DNA from: Oscillospiraceae bacterium
GTDB lineage: Bacteria > Bacillota > Clostridia > Oscillospirales > Oscillospiraceae
Reading direction: 5' to 3'
NCBI GenBank assembly: GCA_902781745.1
Contig: CACZKM010000001.1
Coordinates: 1-64,000, forward strand
DNA length: 64,000 nt
Positions within the stretch are counted from its first letter, which is position 1; each line of letters begins with the position of its first letter. This document shows, in pieces, positions 8,912-17,314 of this stretch. The position numbers and the translations under genes were made by a program. The notes beneath the pieces are model-generated. The model had not been told where the DNA came from. It worked only from the letters and a program-made list of their open reading frames with translations, and did no database searches.

Positions 8912-10199
8912 ACTGGGTGTGCTGGTCCTGCTGGCGGCCCTGCTGGCCTCTCTGGTCATCCCCGCCTGGGCGGCCCTCCCGGAGAAGGAGTCTTCGCTGA
9001 CCATTACGTTTCAGTACCAGAGCACGGTCCTCCCCAATGGGGTGTTCCGGGCGTACAGGGTGGCTGCGGCCTCCGACACGGGAAAGTATCCCCTGACGGA
9101 GAAATTCCTGGCCTATTATCCGGCCGATACCGGGAGAACCGATATTTCCGGTATTGAGGATACGGTGGGCTGGAACGCATTGGCCGTTGGATTGGAGAAC
9201 TACGTCAACAATACAAAACCTGCTCCGGACGCCTCCGGTAAAACGGACAGCAATGGCCAGTTGAAGTTTGAGGGTGTAAAGACCACGGGCCTCTACCTGG
9301 TCATGGGCGACCCCTTGACCATTGGACGCACCGTTTATACTCCCCAGACCTTCCTTGTCATGATCCCCGGTCTGAAGGAGAGCGGCAATCAGTATGAATA
9401 CCTTTATGACGTGACTAGCACAGTCAAAGTTACTGCTGAAACCAGAGGCGGCAGTGGCGGCGGCAGTGGCGGGGGCGGGACCAAGCCAACCCCCGTGAAT
9501 CCCACCCCCGTCGATCCCACCCCTGTCGATCCCACCCCCGACGACCCCACCCCTGTGGACCCCGTGCCTGACGACGGGAGATACTTTGAGATGGAGATTC
9601 CCCACACGGTTATTTATATTGGGCCGAAACATCGTCCGGAGACGGATTTTACCCTCCATTTTCTTCCCTTGGACAATGCGCCCCCTATCATCAAGAAGAG
9701 CGAAGTGTACTCCGAGACAGTTGACCCTTCGGGGACCGTACGCCGCACGGTGGACGCCTCCTCCGACGCGCCCCAAGAGATGATGACCGTAGCGACTTTG
9801 TCGGAGAAGTACCCCCGAGAGACAACTACCGGCACGATCACATTTACCGCCCCCGGCCTGTACCGGTATTACCTCTATGAAGACATCGGCAACAAAAGTG
9901 GCGTGACCTACGACAAGCGGGGCTACGACGTCTACGTTCAGGTCACCGAGACCGAGGATGGCGGTCTGACTGGCTCCTGGTGGGGCCAGGTCCGGGGCGG
10001 CGGCGACGAGAAGTACTACACCCTGGAGCACGTCAACACCTGGCAGGAGACCAAGAAGAGCCCGGCAAACAACACGCCCACCAAGAGCAAGCTGCCCCAG
10101 ACGGGCACGGAGCTCTGGATGGTCCCCCGCATGATGGCGGGCGGCTGCGGCCTGGTGGCGGCGGGTATCGCCGTGCGGGGAAGGAAACGAAATGGATAA
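8892..10199 (+). CDS. Sortase-anchored pilin with FctA-like domain
   Basis: A 435-residue protein with a signal peptide (cleavage near WAALPEK, about residue 28), a first pilin-like domain (about 30-175), a Gly/Ser linker and a PTPVDPTP-type repeat (about 178-222). A second domain (about 225-385) holds YLYEDIGNKSGVTYD, which resembles FctA/Spy0128-type isopeptide pilins. The sorting signal is LPQTG at 401-405, then a hydrophobic stretch and RGRKRNG. It overlaps the end of the preceding sortase gene by 20 bases. It is probably a minor or anchoring pilin, but with two class C sortases nearby it could be the backbone of a second fibre. Confidence 0.82.
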   Translation: MRQKSIKLGVLVLLAALLASLVIPAWAALPEKESSLTITFQYQSTVLPNGVFRAYRVAAASDTGKYPLTEKFLAYYPADTGRTDISGIEDTVGWNALAVGLENYVNNTKPAPDASGKTDSNGQLKFEGVKTTGLYLVMGDPLTIGRTVYTPQTFLVMIPGLKESGNQYEYLYDVTSTVKVTAETRGGSGGGSGGGGTKPTPVNPTPVDPTPVDPTPDDPTPVDPVPDDGRYFEMEIPHTVIYIGPKHRPETDFTLHFLPLDNAPPIIKKSEVYSETVDPSGTVRRTVDASSDAPQEMMTVATLSEKYPRETTTGTITFTAPGLYRYYLYEDIGNKSGVTYDKRGYDVYVQVTETEDGGLTGSWWGQVRGGGDEKYYTLEHVNTWQETKKSPANNTPTKSKLPQTGTELWMVPRMMAGGCGLVAAGIAVRGRKRNG

Positions 10200-10821
10200 G
10201 CGGGTCGCCCGGACCAGGATCGGCACGGTCATGATCCTGGCGGGCGTTCTCGTCATTCTGGCGGCCGGCGGGCTGTATCTCCACATTCGTATGGAGGAGC
10301 GCCAGGCGGGGGAGAGCGCCGCGGAGGTCACGGACCTCCTCCTCAACATGGCCCAGGACGCTCCCCGTCCCGAGCCCGGCAGCCCGGAGGGGACCGAAGG
10401 AGCGGAGGAGAGGATCACCCCGGAGGGGGAGGTCACCGCCGTGATCGACGGGGAGACCTACTTGGGCGTCCTCTCCTTCACCGGCTACGGCCTGGAGCTC
10501 CCCGTCCTGGCTCAGTGGGACTTTGAGGCCCTGCGCCAGGCGCCGGCGGTGTACGCCGGGTCTGTGGCGGGGAACGATCTGGTCATTGCCGCCCACAACT
10601 ACCGGTCCCATTTCAGCGTGCTCAACCGCATGGTGGTGGGTAACGAGGTGGTCCTCACCGACCCGGCGGGCCATGCCATCCGCTATGTGGTCCGGAAGAT
10701 CGAGGTCCTCCAGCCCACGGCCATCGAGGAGATGACGGCAGGGGAGTGGGACCTGACCTTGTTCACCTGTACCTACGGCGGCAAGACCCGTCAGACCCTC
10801 CGCTGTGAGCGGATGACGTGA
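10192..10821 (+). CDS. Sortase, single membrane helix, class B/D-like
   Basis: A 209-residue protein with an N-terminal membrane helix (about 9-30) and a sortase fold holding the catalytic His in VIAAHNYRSHF, the Cys in LTLFTCTYGG and the Arg in TRQTLRC. It lacks the C-terminal membrane helix of the two class C enzymes around it, so it is more likely a housekeeping-type enzyme that fixes finished pili to the wall, or one dedicated to the LPQTG protein whose gene it overlaps by 8 bases. The exact class is uncertain. Confidence 0.82.
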   Translation: MDKRVARTRIGTVMILAGVLVILAAGGLYLHIRMEERQAGESAAEVTDLLLNMAQDAPRPEPGSPEGTEGAEERITPEGEVTAVIDGETYLGVLSFTGYGLELPVLAQWDFEALRQAPAVYAGSVAGNDLVIAAHNYRSHFSVLNRMVVGNEVVLTDPAGHAIRYVVRKIEVLQPTAIEEMTAGEWDLTLFTCTYGGKTRQTLRCERMT

Positions 10822-10867
10822 CCGTGCACCCCGAGGATAGGACCGTATACATACGAAGGAATGACTT

Positions 10868-11767
10868 ATGGAAAAGCGACAGAAAACCGTCACCCTGGTC
10901 TGCGACCTGTTGATGGCGGTCTTCTTTTGTATCAGCGTCACGGCGCTGCTCTACCCCATCATCTTTGACCGGCTCAACGACCGAGAGCAGCAGCAGACCA
11001 TTGTCTCCTACGACAACCGGGTGGCCAAGATGGACCCTGAGGAGCGGGCCCGCCTCCTGGCAGAGGCGGAGGAGTACAATGAGATGCTCCGCCAGCGTCC
11101 TCTGCGCATCCGGCAGACCGAGGAGCAGATGGCGGACTACCTGGCCCGGTTCAACGTGGGGGACGACGGGATCATCGGCCATCTCACCATCCCCTGCATC
11201 GACGTGGATCTGATGATCTACCACACCGTGGAGGAGCCTGTCCTCCAGGTGGGATCGGGCCATCTCCCCGGGACCTCCTTTCCCATCGGTGGGAAGGGGA
11301 CCCACGCGGTCCTCTCCGGTCACCGGGGCCTGACCACGGCGGCCCTCTTTACCGACCTGGACCGGATGGTGGAGGGGGATAAGTTCTATGTTTCGGTACT
11401 GGACGATGTGCTGACCTATCAGGTGGATCAGATCAAGACCGTCCTGCCCAATGAGACGTCGGATATCGCCATTGACCCGGAGATGGACTATTGCACCCTG
11501 CTGACCTGCACCCCCTATGGGATCAACTCCCACCGGCTCCTGGTCCGGGGGCATCGTGTGCCCACCGACCGGGCCCTCAACGAGGACGGCTCCTATGGCA
11601 GCTACGTCATCGAAGCCCCGCCGGAGGTCCGCACCGGGCCGCCTATGGAGGAGATCATGGCGGTGGCCGGGGCGGTGCTCCTGGGGATCGCCGCGGTTCG
11701 TTTCGGGCGCACTGTGCGAAGTGTCAGGGAAAAGCGCAAAACCCGGCAGAACCCGCCGCAGCAGTGA
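10868..11767 (+). CDS. Second class C (pilus-polymerising) sortase
   Basis: A 299-residue sortase with an N-terminal helix (about 10-30), His in LSGHRGLTTAALF, Cys in TLLTCTPYG, Arg in NSHRLLV, and a C-terminal helix with a basic tail. Whole stretches match the sortase at 7997-8911 (for example LMIYHTVEEPVLQVG and LDDVLTYQ), so the two arose by duplication. GAAGGA lies 7 bases before the ATG. Being the last gene of the locus, it may act on the LPQTG pilin, while the first sortase acts on the LPSTGG pilin. Confidence 0.9.
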   Translation: MEKRQKTVTLVCDLLMAVFFCISVTALLYPIIFDRLNDREQQQTIVSYDNRVAKMDPEERARLLAEAEEYNEMLRQRPLRIRQTEEQMADYLARFNVGDDGIIGHLTIPCIDVDLMIYHTVEEPVLQVGSGHLPGTSFPIGGKGTHAVLSGHRGLTTAALFTDLDRMVEGDKFYVSVLDDVLTYQVDQIKTVLPNETSDIAIDPEMDYCTLLTCTPYGINSHRLLVRGHRVPTDRALNEDGSYGSYVIEAPPEVRTGPPMEEIMAVAGAVLLGIAAVRFGRTVRSVREKRKTRQNPPQQ

Positions 11768-11777
11768 GGTTTTCTGC

Positions 11778-11813
11778 CAAAACCGGCCCGAGCAAATCAC
11801 GCTCGGGCCGGTT
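11778..11813. terminator. Terminator closing the pilus locus
   Basis: A stem of about 14 bp (AAACCGGCCCGAGC / GCTCGGGCCGGTTT) with a short loop lies just after the last sortase gene. It overlaps the end of the convergent gene on the minus strand and could serve both. Confidence 0.75.
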
Positions 11814-12582
11814 TCCTATCAGTAAGAAGCTGGGGCAGCAGATGGGCCAAGGCGGGATACAGCAGGAAAAACCGCCGGATCCCGGCCTGCTCCGCCTCAG
11901 CCATCTTTCTCCGCAAGCTGTCCGCCCGGTCAAAGAGGACCAGCCGCGGCTGTCGCTGCCCATCCAGATAGGTGAAGTAATAGGCGCACAGGTCGGGGGA
12001 GAAATGGACAGCCGGCCGGAGCCGCCCTATCAGCTCCTCCAGTTCCTGCGGCGTCAAAGGCCGACCGTTTCCCTCCGGGGCAGGCAGGGGGAAGTCCTCC
12101 GCAACGGGCTCCAGTGCCAGGACCAGCCGCTCCGCTCCGTAGGCCTCCGCAGCCTCTGCCAGCCGAGCGGCCAGCGACCCGCCGGATAGGGCGGAGGAGA
12201 GGAAGAGAAACGCTCTTCGGGAGAAGTTGGCATAGGCCTCCGGCAGAAAGAAGCCCCGCTCCATCTGGGCCAATCCCCGGTCCAGTTCTCCAATCAAGTC
12301 CGAGAGAAAGGGAGAGGGCTGTCCCTCCGCGTCCAGAACGACACCACGGAATCTACGGTCCCGGCAAAGAGACAAAACCTGTCGGACCGCCTGACTGCCG
12401 CGTCCCGCTTCGGGGGCGTCCTCGGTCCCCAGAAGCATCAGGCCACCTCGGCAGGCCTCCGGCAGCGCCGGATGGTGAAGCAGACCGTCCGCTCCCAGGG
12501 AAAACGCCAGATGGACGATTGGCAGTCCCAGGCCGGCGGCCGCTGCCAGGTCCTCTGGCGGCGTGAGAAGATAGTGATACAT
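11797..12582 (-). CDS. Conserved hypothetical protein, GH18-like fold suspected
   Basis: A 261-residue protein with no signal peptide. I do not recognise a named family. FRGVVLDAEG (about residue 77) lines up with the glycoside hydrolase 18 strand that normally reads DGxDxDxE, here keeping only the final Asp and Glu. The C-terminal stretch (VLFDRADSLRRKMAEAEQAG) resembles the last helix of GH18-like barrels. It may be a divergent, perhaps sporulation-related, barrel protein. The start at 12582 follows AAGGGGG; a longer frame to 12645 has no ribosome binding site. Confidence 0.5.
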   Translation of the reverse strand: MYHYLLTPPEDLAAAAGLGLPIVHLAFSLGADGLLHHPALPEACRGGLMLLGTEDAPEAGRGSQAVRQVLSLCRDRRFRGVVLDAEGQPSPFLSDLIGELDRGLAQMERGFFLPEAYANFSRRAFLFLSSALSGGSLAARLAEAAEAYGAERLVLALEPVAEDFPLPAPEGNGRPLTPQELEELIGRLRPAVHFSPDLCAYYFTYLDGQRQPRLVLFDRADSLRRKMAEAEQAGIRRFFLLYPALAHLLPQLLTDRKPARA

Positions 12583-12594
12583 GGTCCAGCCCCC

Positions 12595-12622
12595 TTGCAA
12601 TTTTCCTGCCCTTGTGTATAAT
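12595..12622 (+). promoter_or_regulatory. Promoter for yqeG-nfo
   Basis: TTGCAA, 16 bases, TATAAT, about 90 bases before the YqeG start. It lies just upstream of the divergent hypothetical gene's start, so the gene pair shares this short region. Confidence 0.7.
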
Positions 12623-12709
12623 ACCAAGGGTCGAAAGCCTCCCATACCCTATGCGGAGGACTTGCCTATGATACATTTTGTTTCAAAGTTTTAAAAGGTG
12701 GCTCAACCC

Positions 12710-13207
12710 GTGCATCTGATACCCGATTATTTATTTGACAGCATCTATGATATCGACCCCGCCCGCCTCCGGGGCCGGGGCATCACTCTCCTTCTGGCGG
12801 ACCTGGACAATACCCTGGTGACCTATGCCACCAAGACACCCACCGTCCAGGTCCGGGCCTGGAAGAGCGCCCTGGAAAAGGAGGGGATCACCCTGTTCAT
12901 CCTCTCCAACAGCCGGAAGCCCGGCCGGGCCAAGCGATTTGCGGAGGCCCTTGGGGTCCCCTATGAGGGCCACGCGGGCAAGCCGCGGTCCGGCGGCTTT
13001 GTCCGGGCCATGGCGCGCATGGGGGCGAAACCCGCGCAGACCGCCATCGTAGGAGATCAGATCTTCACCGATATGTGGGGGGGGAACAACGCCGGGGTCC
13101 TGACCCTGATGGTTCGTCCCATCCAGTTCGGCACGGCCTTCCGCTTTCTGCGGTACAGCGTGGAGACCCCTTTCCGCCGCCGGGCGGCCAAAGGAGAGGA
13201 GCTGTGA
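12710..13207 (+). CDS. yqeG: YqeG family HAD IIIA-type phosphatase
   Basis: A 165-residue HAD-superfamily protein. Motif I is DLDNTL with the nucleophile Asp, motif II is LSNS, and the late acidic motif is GDQIFTDMWGGN. The family is common in Firmicutes as a small, mostly uncharacterised phosphatase. I place the start at the GTG at 12710, 7 bases after AAAAGGTGG; a GTG at 12698 also in frame has that ribosome binding site only overlapping it. It overlaps the next gene by 4 bases (GTGA). Confidence 0.85.
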   Translation: MHLIPDYLFDSIYDIDPARLRGRGITLLLADLDNTLVTYATKTPTVQVRAWKSALEKEGITLFILSNSRKPGRAKRFAEALGVPYEGHAGKPRSGGFVRAMARMGAKPAQTAIVGDQIFTDMWGGNNAGVLTLMVRPIQFGTAFRFLRYSVETPFRRRAAKGEEL

Positions 13208-14073
13208 GGGCCCTCTTCGGCACCGCCGGCAACCCGGACCGCTTTGCTGCCGAGGGTTTCAAGCACTCCAAAGATATGCCCCGCTGGCTGAAGGAAAAGG
13301 GACTGGACGCCTACGAATACCAGTGTGGGAAAGGCGTGACCGTGGGGGAGGCCACAGCCCGGGCCATCGGAGAGAACGCCCGGGCGGCGGGGATCGTTCT
13401 GTCCCTTCACGCCCCCTACTTCGTCAACCCCGCCAACCCAGACCCGGACAGCCAGGAAAAGACCGCAGGCTATGTCCTGGCGGCCTGCCGGGTGGCCAAG
13501 TGGATGGGCGCGGGACGGGTGGTGATCCACACCGGCGCCCTCCAGAAGCGGACCAGGCGGGAAGCCCTGACTACGGCGAAGGAGAGCTTTGTCCGCCTCC
13601 GCCGCCGGTGCGACGACGCGGGGTATTCCGACCTTCTCCTCTGTCCCGAGACCATGGGAAAGATCAACCAGCTTGGCGACCTGGAGGAGGTCCTGGAGCT
13701 CTGCACCGCCGCCGACGGCCTGCTGCCCTGTGTGGATTTCGGTCACCTCTACGCCCACTCCCTGGGAGCGCTGGAAGGGGAGGAGGCCACAGAAGCCATG
13801 CTGGACCGGATGGAGGCGGTGCTGGGCACGGAGCGGGCCGCCCGCTTCCACAGCCACTTCTCCAAGATCGCCTTTACCCCCAAGGGAGGGGAGTCCCGCC
13901 ACCTGACCTTCGACCAGGCCGATTTCGGCCCCGACCCGGCGCCGCTGTGCCGGGCCATCGCCCGCCGGGGCTGGACCCCCACCGTCATCTGCGAGAGCGC
14001 GGGCACCCAGGACCTGGACGCGGCGGTCATGAAGGACCTCTATCAAGGCTTCCTGCCGGCGAGCTTCCGATAA
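13204..14073 (+). CDS. nfo: Endonuclease IV family (AP endonuclease) TIM-barrel protein
   Basis: A 289-residue protein of the endonuclease IV (AP endonuclease family 2) barrel, which cuts DNA at abasic sites with three metal ions. Visible metal-site motifs are LSLHAPYF, VIHTGAL, PETMGK, CVDFGHLYA and FHSHFSK. The GTG start overlaps the YqeG stop codon by 4 bases and follows GGAGAGGAG. The frame runs open further upstream but that part is a shadow of yqeG. Length is normal. The closest relatives are the archaeal/Firmicutes subtype rather than the E. coli one. Confidence 0.82.
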   Translation: MRALFGTAGNPDRFAAEGFKHSKDMPRWLKEKGLDAYEYQCGKGVTVGEATARAIGENARAAGIVLSLHAPYFVNPANPDPDSQEKTAGYVLAACRVAKWMGAGRVVIHTGALQKRTRREALTTAKESFVRLRRRCDDAGYSDLLLCPETMGKINQLGDLEEVLELCTAADGLLPCVDFGHLYAHSLGALEGEEATEAMLDRMEAVLGTERAARFHSHFSKIAFTPKGGESRHLTFDQADFGPDPAPLCRAIARRGWTPTVICESAGTQDLDAAVMKDLYQGFLPASFR

Positions 14074-14110
14074 ATTTTTCCCGGCGAGGGGAGAGAAGTG
14101 GGAAACCCTC

Positions 14111-14139
14111 TTGCAAAACAGCAAAAGGTATTGTAAAAT
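14111..14139 (+). promoter_or_regulatory. Promoter for efp
   Basis: TTGCAA, 17 bases, TAAAAT, about 70 bases before the EF-P start codon, in an AT-rich gap. Confidence 0.65.
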
Positions 14140-14207
14140 GAAAAGGCTTATATAACTTGTAAAGAAGTATCAAGTGAAAAACCAATTTTGTTTGGAGGAT
14201 GAATACT

Positions 14208-14771
14208 ATGATTTCTGCCGGCGAATTCCGCAATGGTGTCACGTTTGAGATGGACGGCCAGGTCATGCAGGTCGTGGAGTTCCAGCACGTGAAGCCCGGC
14301 AAGGGCGCCGCCTTTGTCCGCACGAAGATGAAGAACGTCATCACCGGCGCTGTGACCGAGACCTCCTTCAACCCCACGGCCAAGTTTGAGAACGCCTTCG
14401 TGGAGAAGAAGGATATGCAGTACAGCTACAACGACGGCGACCTGTACAACTTCATGGACATGGAGACCTACGATATGGTCCCCATCGCCGCTGAGCTCAT
14501 CGGCGACAACGTCCGCTTCCTCAAGGAAGAGATGATGTGCAAGGTCAACAGCTATAAGGGCTCCATCTTTGCCGTGGAGCTGCCCACCTTCATCGAGCTG
14601 GAAGTCACCGAGACCGATCCCGGCTTCAAGGGCGATACCGCCACCAACGTCACCAAGCCCGCCACCCTGGAGACCGGCGCGGAGATCAAGGTGCCTCTGT
14701 TCATCAACCCCGGCGACAAGATCCGCATCGACACCCGTACCGGCGAGTACATGGAGCGCGCCAAGGGCTGA
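14208..14771 (+). CDS. efp: Translation elongation factor P
   Basis: A 187-residue protein, normal for EF-P, with the KOW-like N-terminal domain and two OB domains. EF-P enters stalled ribosomes and helps form peptide bonds at consecutive prolines. This fits a genome with long Pro-rich surface proteins such as the one at 2221. The tip of the N-terminal domain reads KPGKGAAF, so the residue at the modification site is the Lys of PGKG. The ATG at 14208 has GGAGG 9 bases upstream; the nearer ATG at 14199 touches that GGAGG and is unlikely. Confidence 0.95.
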   Translation: MISAGEFRNGVTFEMDGQVMQVVEFQHVKPGKGAAFVRTKMKNVITGAVTETSFNPTAKFENAFVEKKDMQYSYNDGDLYNFMDMETYDMVPIAAELIGDNVRFLKEEMMCKVNSYKGSIFAVELPTFIELEVTETDPGFKGDTATNVTKPATLETGAEIKVPLFINPGDKIRIDTRTGEYMERAKG

Positions 14772-14805
14772 TTCCGGACGTTTTTATGTTTGAAAGGAGT
14801 ATCCC

Positions 14806-15234
14806 ATGACGATTTCTGAAAAAGTCGCCTACCTGAAGGGCCTGGCCGACGGCATGGAGCTGGACAAAGAGGACTCCAAGGAGAGCAAGCTCATCGGGAA
14901 GATCATTGACATCCTGGAGGATGTGGGCCTGTCCGTGGAGGACCTGGAGTCTGAGGTCGAGGACCTGGGCGACGCCCTGGATGTCCTGTCTGAGGACGTG
15001 GAAGACCTGGAGACCCTGGTCTATGACGACTGGGAGGACGATGAGGACGACGATGACGTCCTGCCCTTCCCCACGGAGCTGGGCGACGACTTCTTCGAGG
15101 TGGAGTGCCCCAGCTGCGGCGAGGACATCGTCATCGACGAGAGCGCCCTGGACGCCGGCGAGGTGGCCTGCCCCAACTGCGGGGACAAGTTCGCCCTGGG
15201 CTTCGATATGGACGATCTCACGGATGATGAATAA
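14806..15234 (+). CDS. CD1247 N-terminal-domain protein with zinc ribbon
   Basis: A 142-residue, very acidic protein. The first 80 residues are a helical, probably coiled-coil segment rich in Glu, Asp and Leu, like the domain named after C. difficile CD1247. The C-terminal part carries CPSC and CPNC, about 20 residues apart, a likely zinc ribbon. Function unknown; a role near RNA polymerase or in stress has been suggested by its neighbours only. It follows efp by 34 bases with an AAAGGAG ribosome binding site and is probably cotranscribed. Confidence 0.75.
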   Translation: MTISEKVAYLKGLADGMELDKEDSKESKLIGKIIDILEDVGLSVEDLESEVEDLGDALDVLSEDVEDLETLVYDDWEDDEDDDDVLPFPTELGDDFFEVECPSCGEDIVIDESALDAGEVACPNCGDKFALGFDMDDLTDDE

Positions 15235-15263
15235 ACTTCCAATATAGAAAAATCAACAAATTC

Positions 15264-15294
15264 GAAAAAAAGACGGCGAATACCGTCTTTTTTT
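15264..15294 (+). terminator. Intrinsic terminator after the efp pair
   Basis: A short stem AGACGG / CCGTCT, extended by pairing of flanking A and T runs, ends in seven T. Confidence 0.8.
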
Positions 15295-15339
15295 CTAGGG
15301 AAAACCAGGCACCAAACTGAAAAAAGTGTAAAAAAATAC

Positions 15340-15368
15340 TTGCAAAACAAGACTGTTTTTCGTATAAT
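15340..15368 (+). promoter_or_regulatory. Promoter for the CarD-family gene
   Basis: TTGCAA, 17 bases, TATAAT, about 90 bases before the CarD start. The -10 box is perfect. Confidence 0.75.
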
Positions 15369-15457
15369 AATACTATTAGGACAAACAGATGGAAGGCGGG
15401 ATCGCAGCAGTTGCAGGCACAGCGTATAAAGCGGCCTGTTGAACCAGGAGGTGTCAA

Positions 15458-15937
15458 ATGTTCCGGATCGGAGATAAGATCGTCCATCCCATGCATGGCG
15501 CAGGTGTGGTGGATGAAATCGTGCAGCGTAAGGTAAATGGAGTGGTTCGGGACTATTACACCTTGAAATTGCCCATCGGCGGGATGCTGGTGATGATCCC
15601 CACCGATCATTGCGAGCAGATCGGCGTCCGGGCTATCCTCAGCGGTGACGAGGCGGAGAAGGTCCTGGACCAGATCACCGATGTGCAGGTAGAGATGCAG
15701 TCCAACTGGAACCACCGCTACCGGGAGAACATGGAGCGGCTCAAGAGCGGCGACTTGTTGGAGGTAGCCAAGGTGGTCAAAGGGCTGGTGCTCCGCGAGA
15801 ATCGCCGGGGCCTGTCCAATGGGGAGCGGAAGATGCTCCACTCCGCCAAGCAGATCCTGGTCTCAGAGATCGGCCTGGCCAAATCCATCAGCTATCAGGA
15901 GGCGGAGGATCGTCTGGAAAAGGCACTGCGCTCCTGA
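15458..15937 (+). CDS. CarD family transcriptional regulator
   Basis: A 159-residue protein with the N-terminal RNA polymerase-interacting (Tudor-like) domain, seen in FRIGDKIVHPMHGAGVV, and a C-terminal helical DNA-binding domain. CarD proteins bind the beta subunit and the upstream edge of the -10 region and stabilise open complexes, mostly at ribosomal RNA and housekeeping promoters. Its ATG follows CAGGAGG. It is separated from ispD by a terminator. Confidence 0.9.
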   Translation: MFRIGDKIVHPMHGAGVVDEIVQRKVNGVVRDYYTLKLPIGGMLVMIPTDHCEQIGVRAILSGDEAEKVLDQITDVQVEMQSNWNHRYRENMERLKSGDLLEVAKVVKGLVLRENRRGLSNGERKMLHSAKQILVSEIGLAKSISYQEAEDRLEKALRS

Positions 15938-15976
15938 GCATTCCTTTATGGCCGGCATCGGGCCGAATACAGAAAG

Positions 15977-16002
15977 AAAAGGAGCCTGGAGGCTCCTTTT
16001 TT
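15977..16002 (+). terminator. Intrinsic terminator after the CarD gene
   Basis: AAAAGGAGCC, a 4-base loop and GGCTCCTTTT, running into six T. The ispD ribosome binding site starts 9 bases later, so some read-through may feed ispD. Confidence 0.8.
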
Positions 16003-16022
16003 GTCACGGAAAGGAGTTTTCT

Positions 16023-16754
16023 ATGGGCATTCTGCAAAGGCTTTTCAAAAAACCAGAGGACCCGGAGGAGGGCTGTGCCGTAATCGTTGTGGCCGCGGGC
16101 AGCGCCACCCGGATGGATGGGATCGACAAGATCATGACCCCCCTGGGGGGGACGCCGCTGATCCTGCACACCCTGGCCCCCTTCCAGGCCAGCCTGCTGG
16201 TGGAGGAGATCGTCATCGTCACCCAGGAGGACAAGATGGTGGAGATCGGGACCCTGTGCAGCCGGAACGGCTTTGACAAGGTCAAGCGGATCGTCAAGGG
16301 CGGCGCAACCCGGACGGATTCCGTCTGGGCGGGACTCAAGGAGGTCTCCAAGTCGGCAGGCTATATTGCCATTCAGGACGGCGCCCGCCCCTTCGTCACC
16401 CGAGAGATCATCGAGGAGACTATCCGGACGGCAAAGGCCCGGTCCGCCGCCGCTCCGGCCATCCCCGTAAAGGACACCATCAAGCGGGCGGAGGACGGCG
16501 TGGTGACGGAGACCCTGGACCGCGCTTCGCTCTTTGCCATCCAGACCCCCCAGATCTTTGCCGCCCCCCTCATCCGGGCGGGGATCCAGAAGGCGGTGGA
16601 GGAGAAAAGTTCTCTCACCGACGACTGTGCCGCCGTGGAGCGTCTGGGCTGCCCCGTGGCCCTGACCCAGGGCAGCGAGGAGAACATCAAGATCACCACC
16701 CCGGCGGACCTGATCCTCGGAGAGGCAATCCTGGCCGCCCGGGAAGAAGTGTAG
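16023..16754 (+). CDS. ispD: 2-C-methyl-D-erythritol 4-phosphate cytidylyltransferase
   Basis: A 243-residue enzyme of the non-mevalonate isoprenoid pathway that transfers CMP to methylerythritol 4-phosphate. Visible motifs are [10 protein letters not shown] (nucleotide-binding loop), [19 protein letters not shown] and QTPQIF. About 20 extra residues ([16 protein letters not shown]) precede the usual first strand. The ATG at 16023 has AAGGAG 6 bases upstream. Its partner ispF follows 13 bases downstream, and a third enzyme of the pathway, IspH, is encoded at 56297. Confidence 0.94.
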   Translation: MGILQRLFKKPEDPEEGCAVIVVAAGSATRMDGIDKIMTPLGGTPLILHTLAPFQASLLVEEIVIVTQEDKMVEIGTLCSRNGFDKVKRIVKGGATRTDSVWAGLKEVSKSAGYIAIQDGARPFVTREIIEETIRTAKARSAAAPAIPVKDTIKRAEDGVVTETLDRASLFAIQTPQIFAAPLIRAGIQKAVEEKSSLTDDCAAVERLGCPVALTQGSEENIKITTPADLILGEAILAAREEV

Positions 16755-16767
16755 GAGGACTGTGACC

Positions 16768-17244
16768 ATGCGGATCGGACACGGATATGACGTACACCGG
16801 CTGGTGTCCGGCAGGAAGCTGATCCTGGGCGGGGTGGAGATCCCCCACCATCTGGGCCTTCTGGGCCACTCTGACGCGGATGTGGCCGCCCACGCCCTGT
16901 GCGACGCTCTTTTGGGGGCGGCAGCCCTTGGCGACATCGGCCAGCACTTTCCGGACACGGACCCGGCCTATGCCGGCGCGGACAGCCTGGTCCTGCTGGG
17001 CCGGGTGGTGGAGCTGCTGCGGGCGGAGGGCTGGCAGGTGGGCAACACCGACCTGACCATCCTGGCCCAGCGGCCCAAGCTCATGCCCCACATCCCCCAG
17101 ATGCGGCAGAACCTGGCCCGGGCCATGGGGGTGCCCGTTACCGCCGTCAGCGTCAAGGCCACCACTGAGGAGGGCCTGGGCTTTACCGGGCGGGAGGAGG
17201 GGATCGCCGCCCACGCCGTTGCCCTGCTCCTTCCTCTGGCGTAA
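16768..17244 (+). CDS. ispF: 2-C-methyl-D-erythritol 2,4-cyclodiphosphate synthase
   Basis: A 158-residue enzyme, the usual length, that closes the cyclodiphosphate in the non-mevalonate pathway. The zinc ligands Asp and His are in GYDVHRL and the third is in [18 protein letters not shown]. The mobile loop is [13 protein letters not shown] chose the ATG at 16768 because AGGAGG stands 9 bases upstream; the GTG at 16762 is only 3 bases from it. Confidence 0.95.
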   Translation: MRIGHGYDVHRLVSGRKLILGGVEIPHHLGLLGHSDADVAAHALCDALLGAAALGDIGQHFPDTDPAYAGADSLVLLGRVVELLRAEGWQVGNTDLTILAQRPKLMPHIPQMRQNLARAMGVPVTAVSVKATTEEGLGFTGREEGIAAHAVALLLPLA

Positions 17245-17275
17245 ACAAGAGGATTCTGTCGTATCGTGACACCCG

Positions 17276-17314
17276 AAGCCTCCCGCGCATAGAATAGGCG
17301 CGGGAGGCTTTTCT
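17276..17314 (+). terminator. Terminator whose 3' arm holds the next gene's ribosome binding site
   Basis: AAGCCTCCCGCGC and GCGCGGGAGGCTT form a 13-bp perfect stem followed by TTCT. The GGGAGG in the 3' arm is also the ribosome binding site of the DUF3343 gene, whose ATG is at 17315. The hairpin should both end the ispDF transcript and, in read-through RNA, hide the ribosome binding site. Confidence 0.75.

Noticed and set aside
9481..9570. Short tandem repeats that could suggest a CRISPR or other DNA repeat array
   Set aside because: They are in frame and encode a Pro-Thr-Val-Asp linker (PTPVDPTP) in a pilin; there are no spacers.
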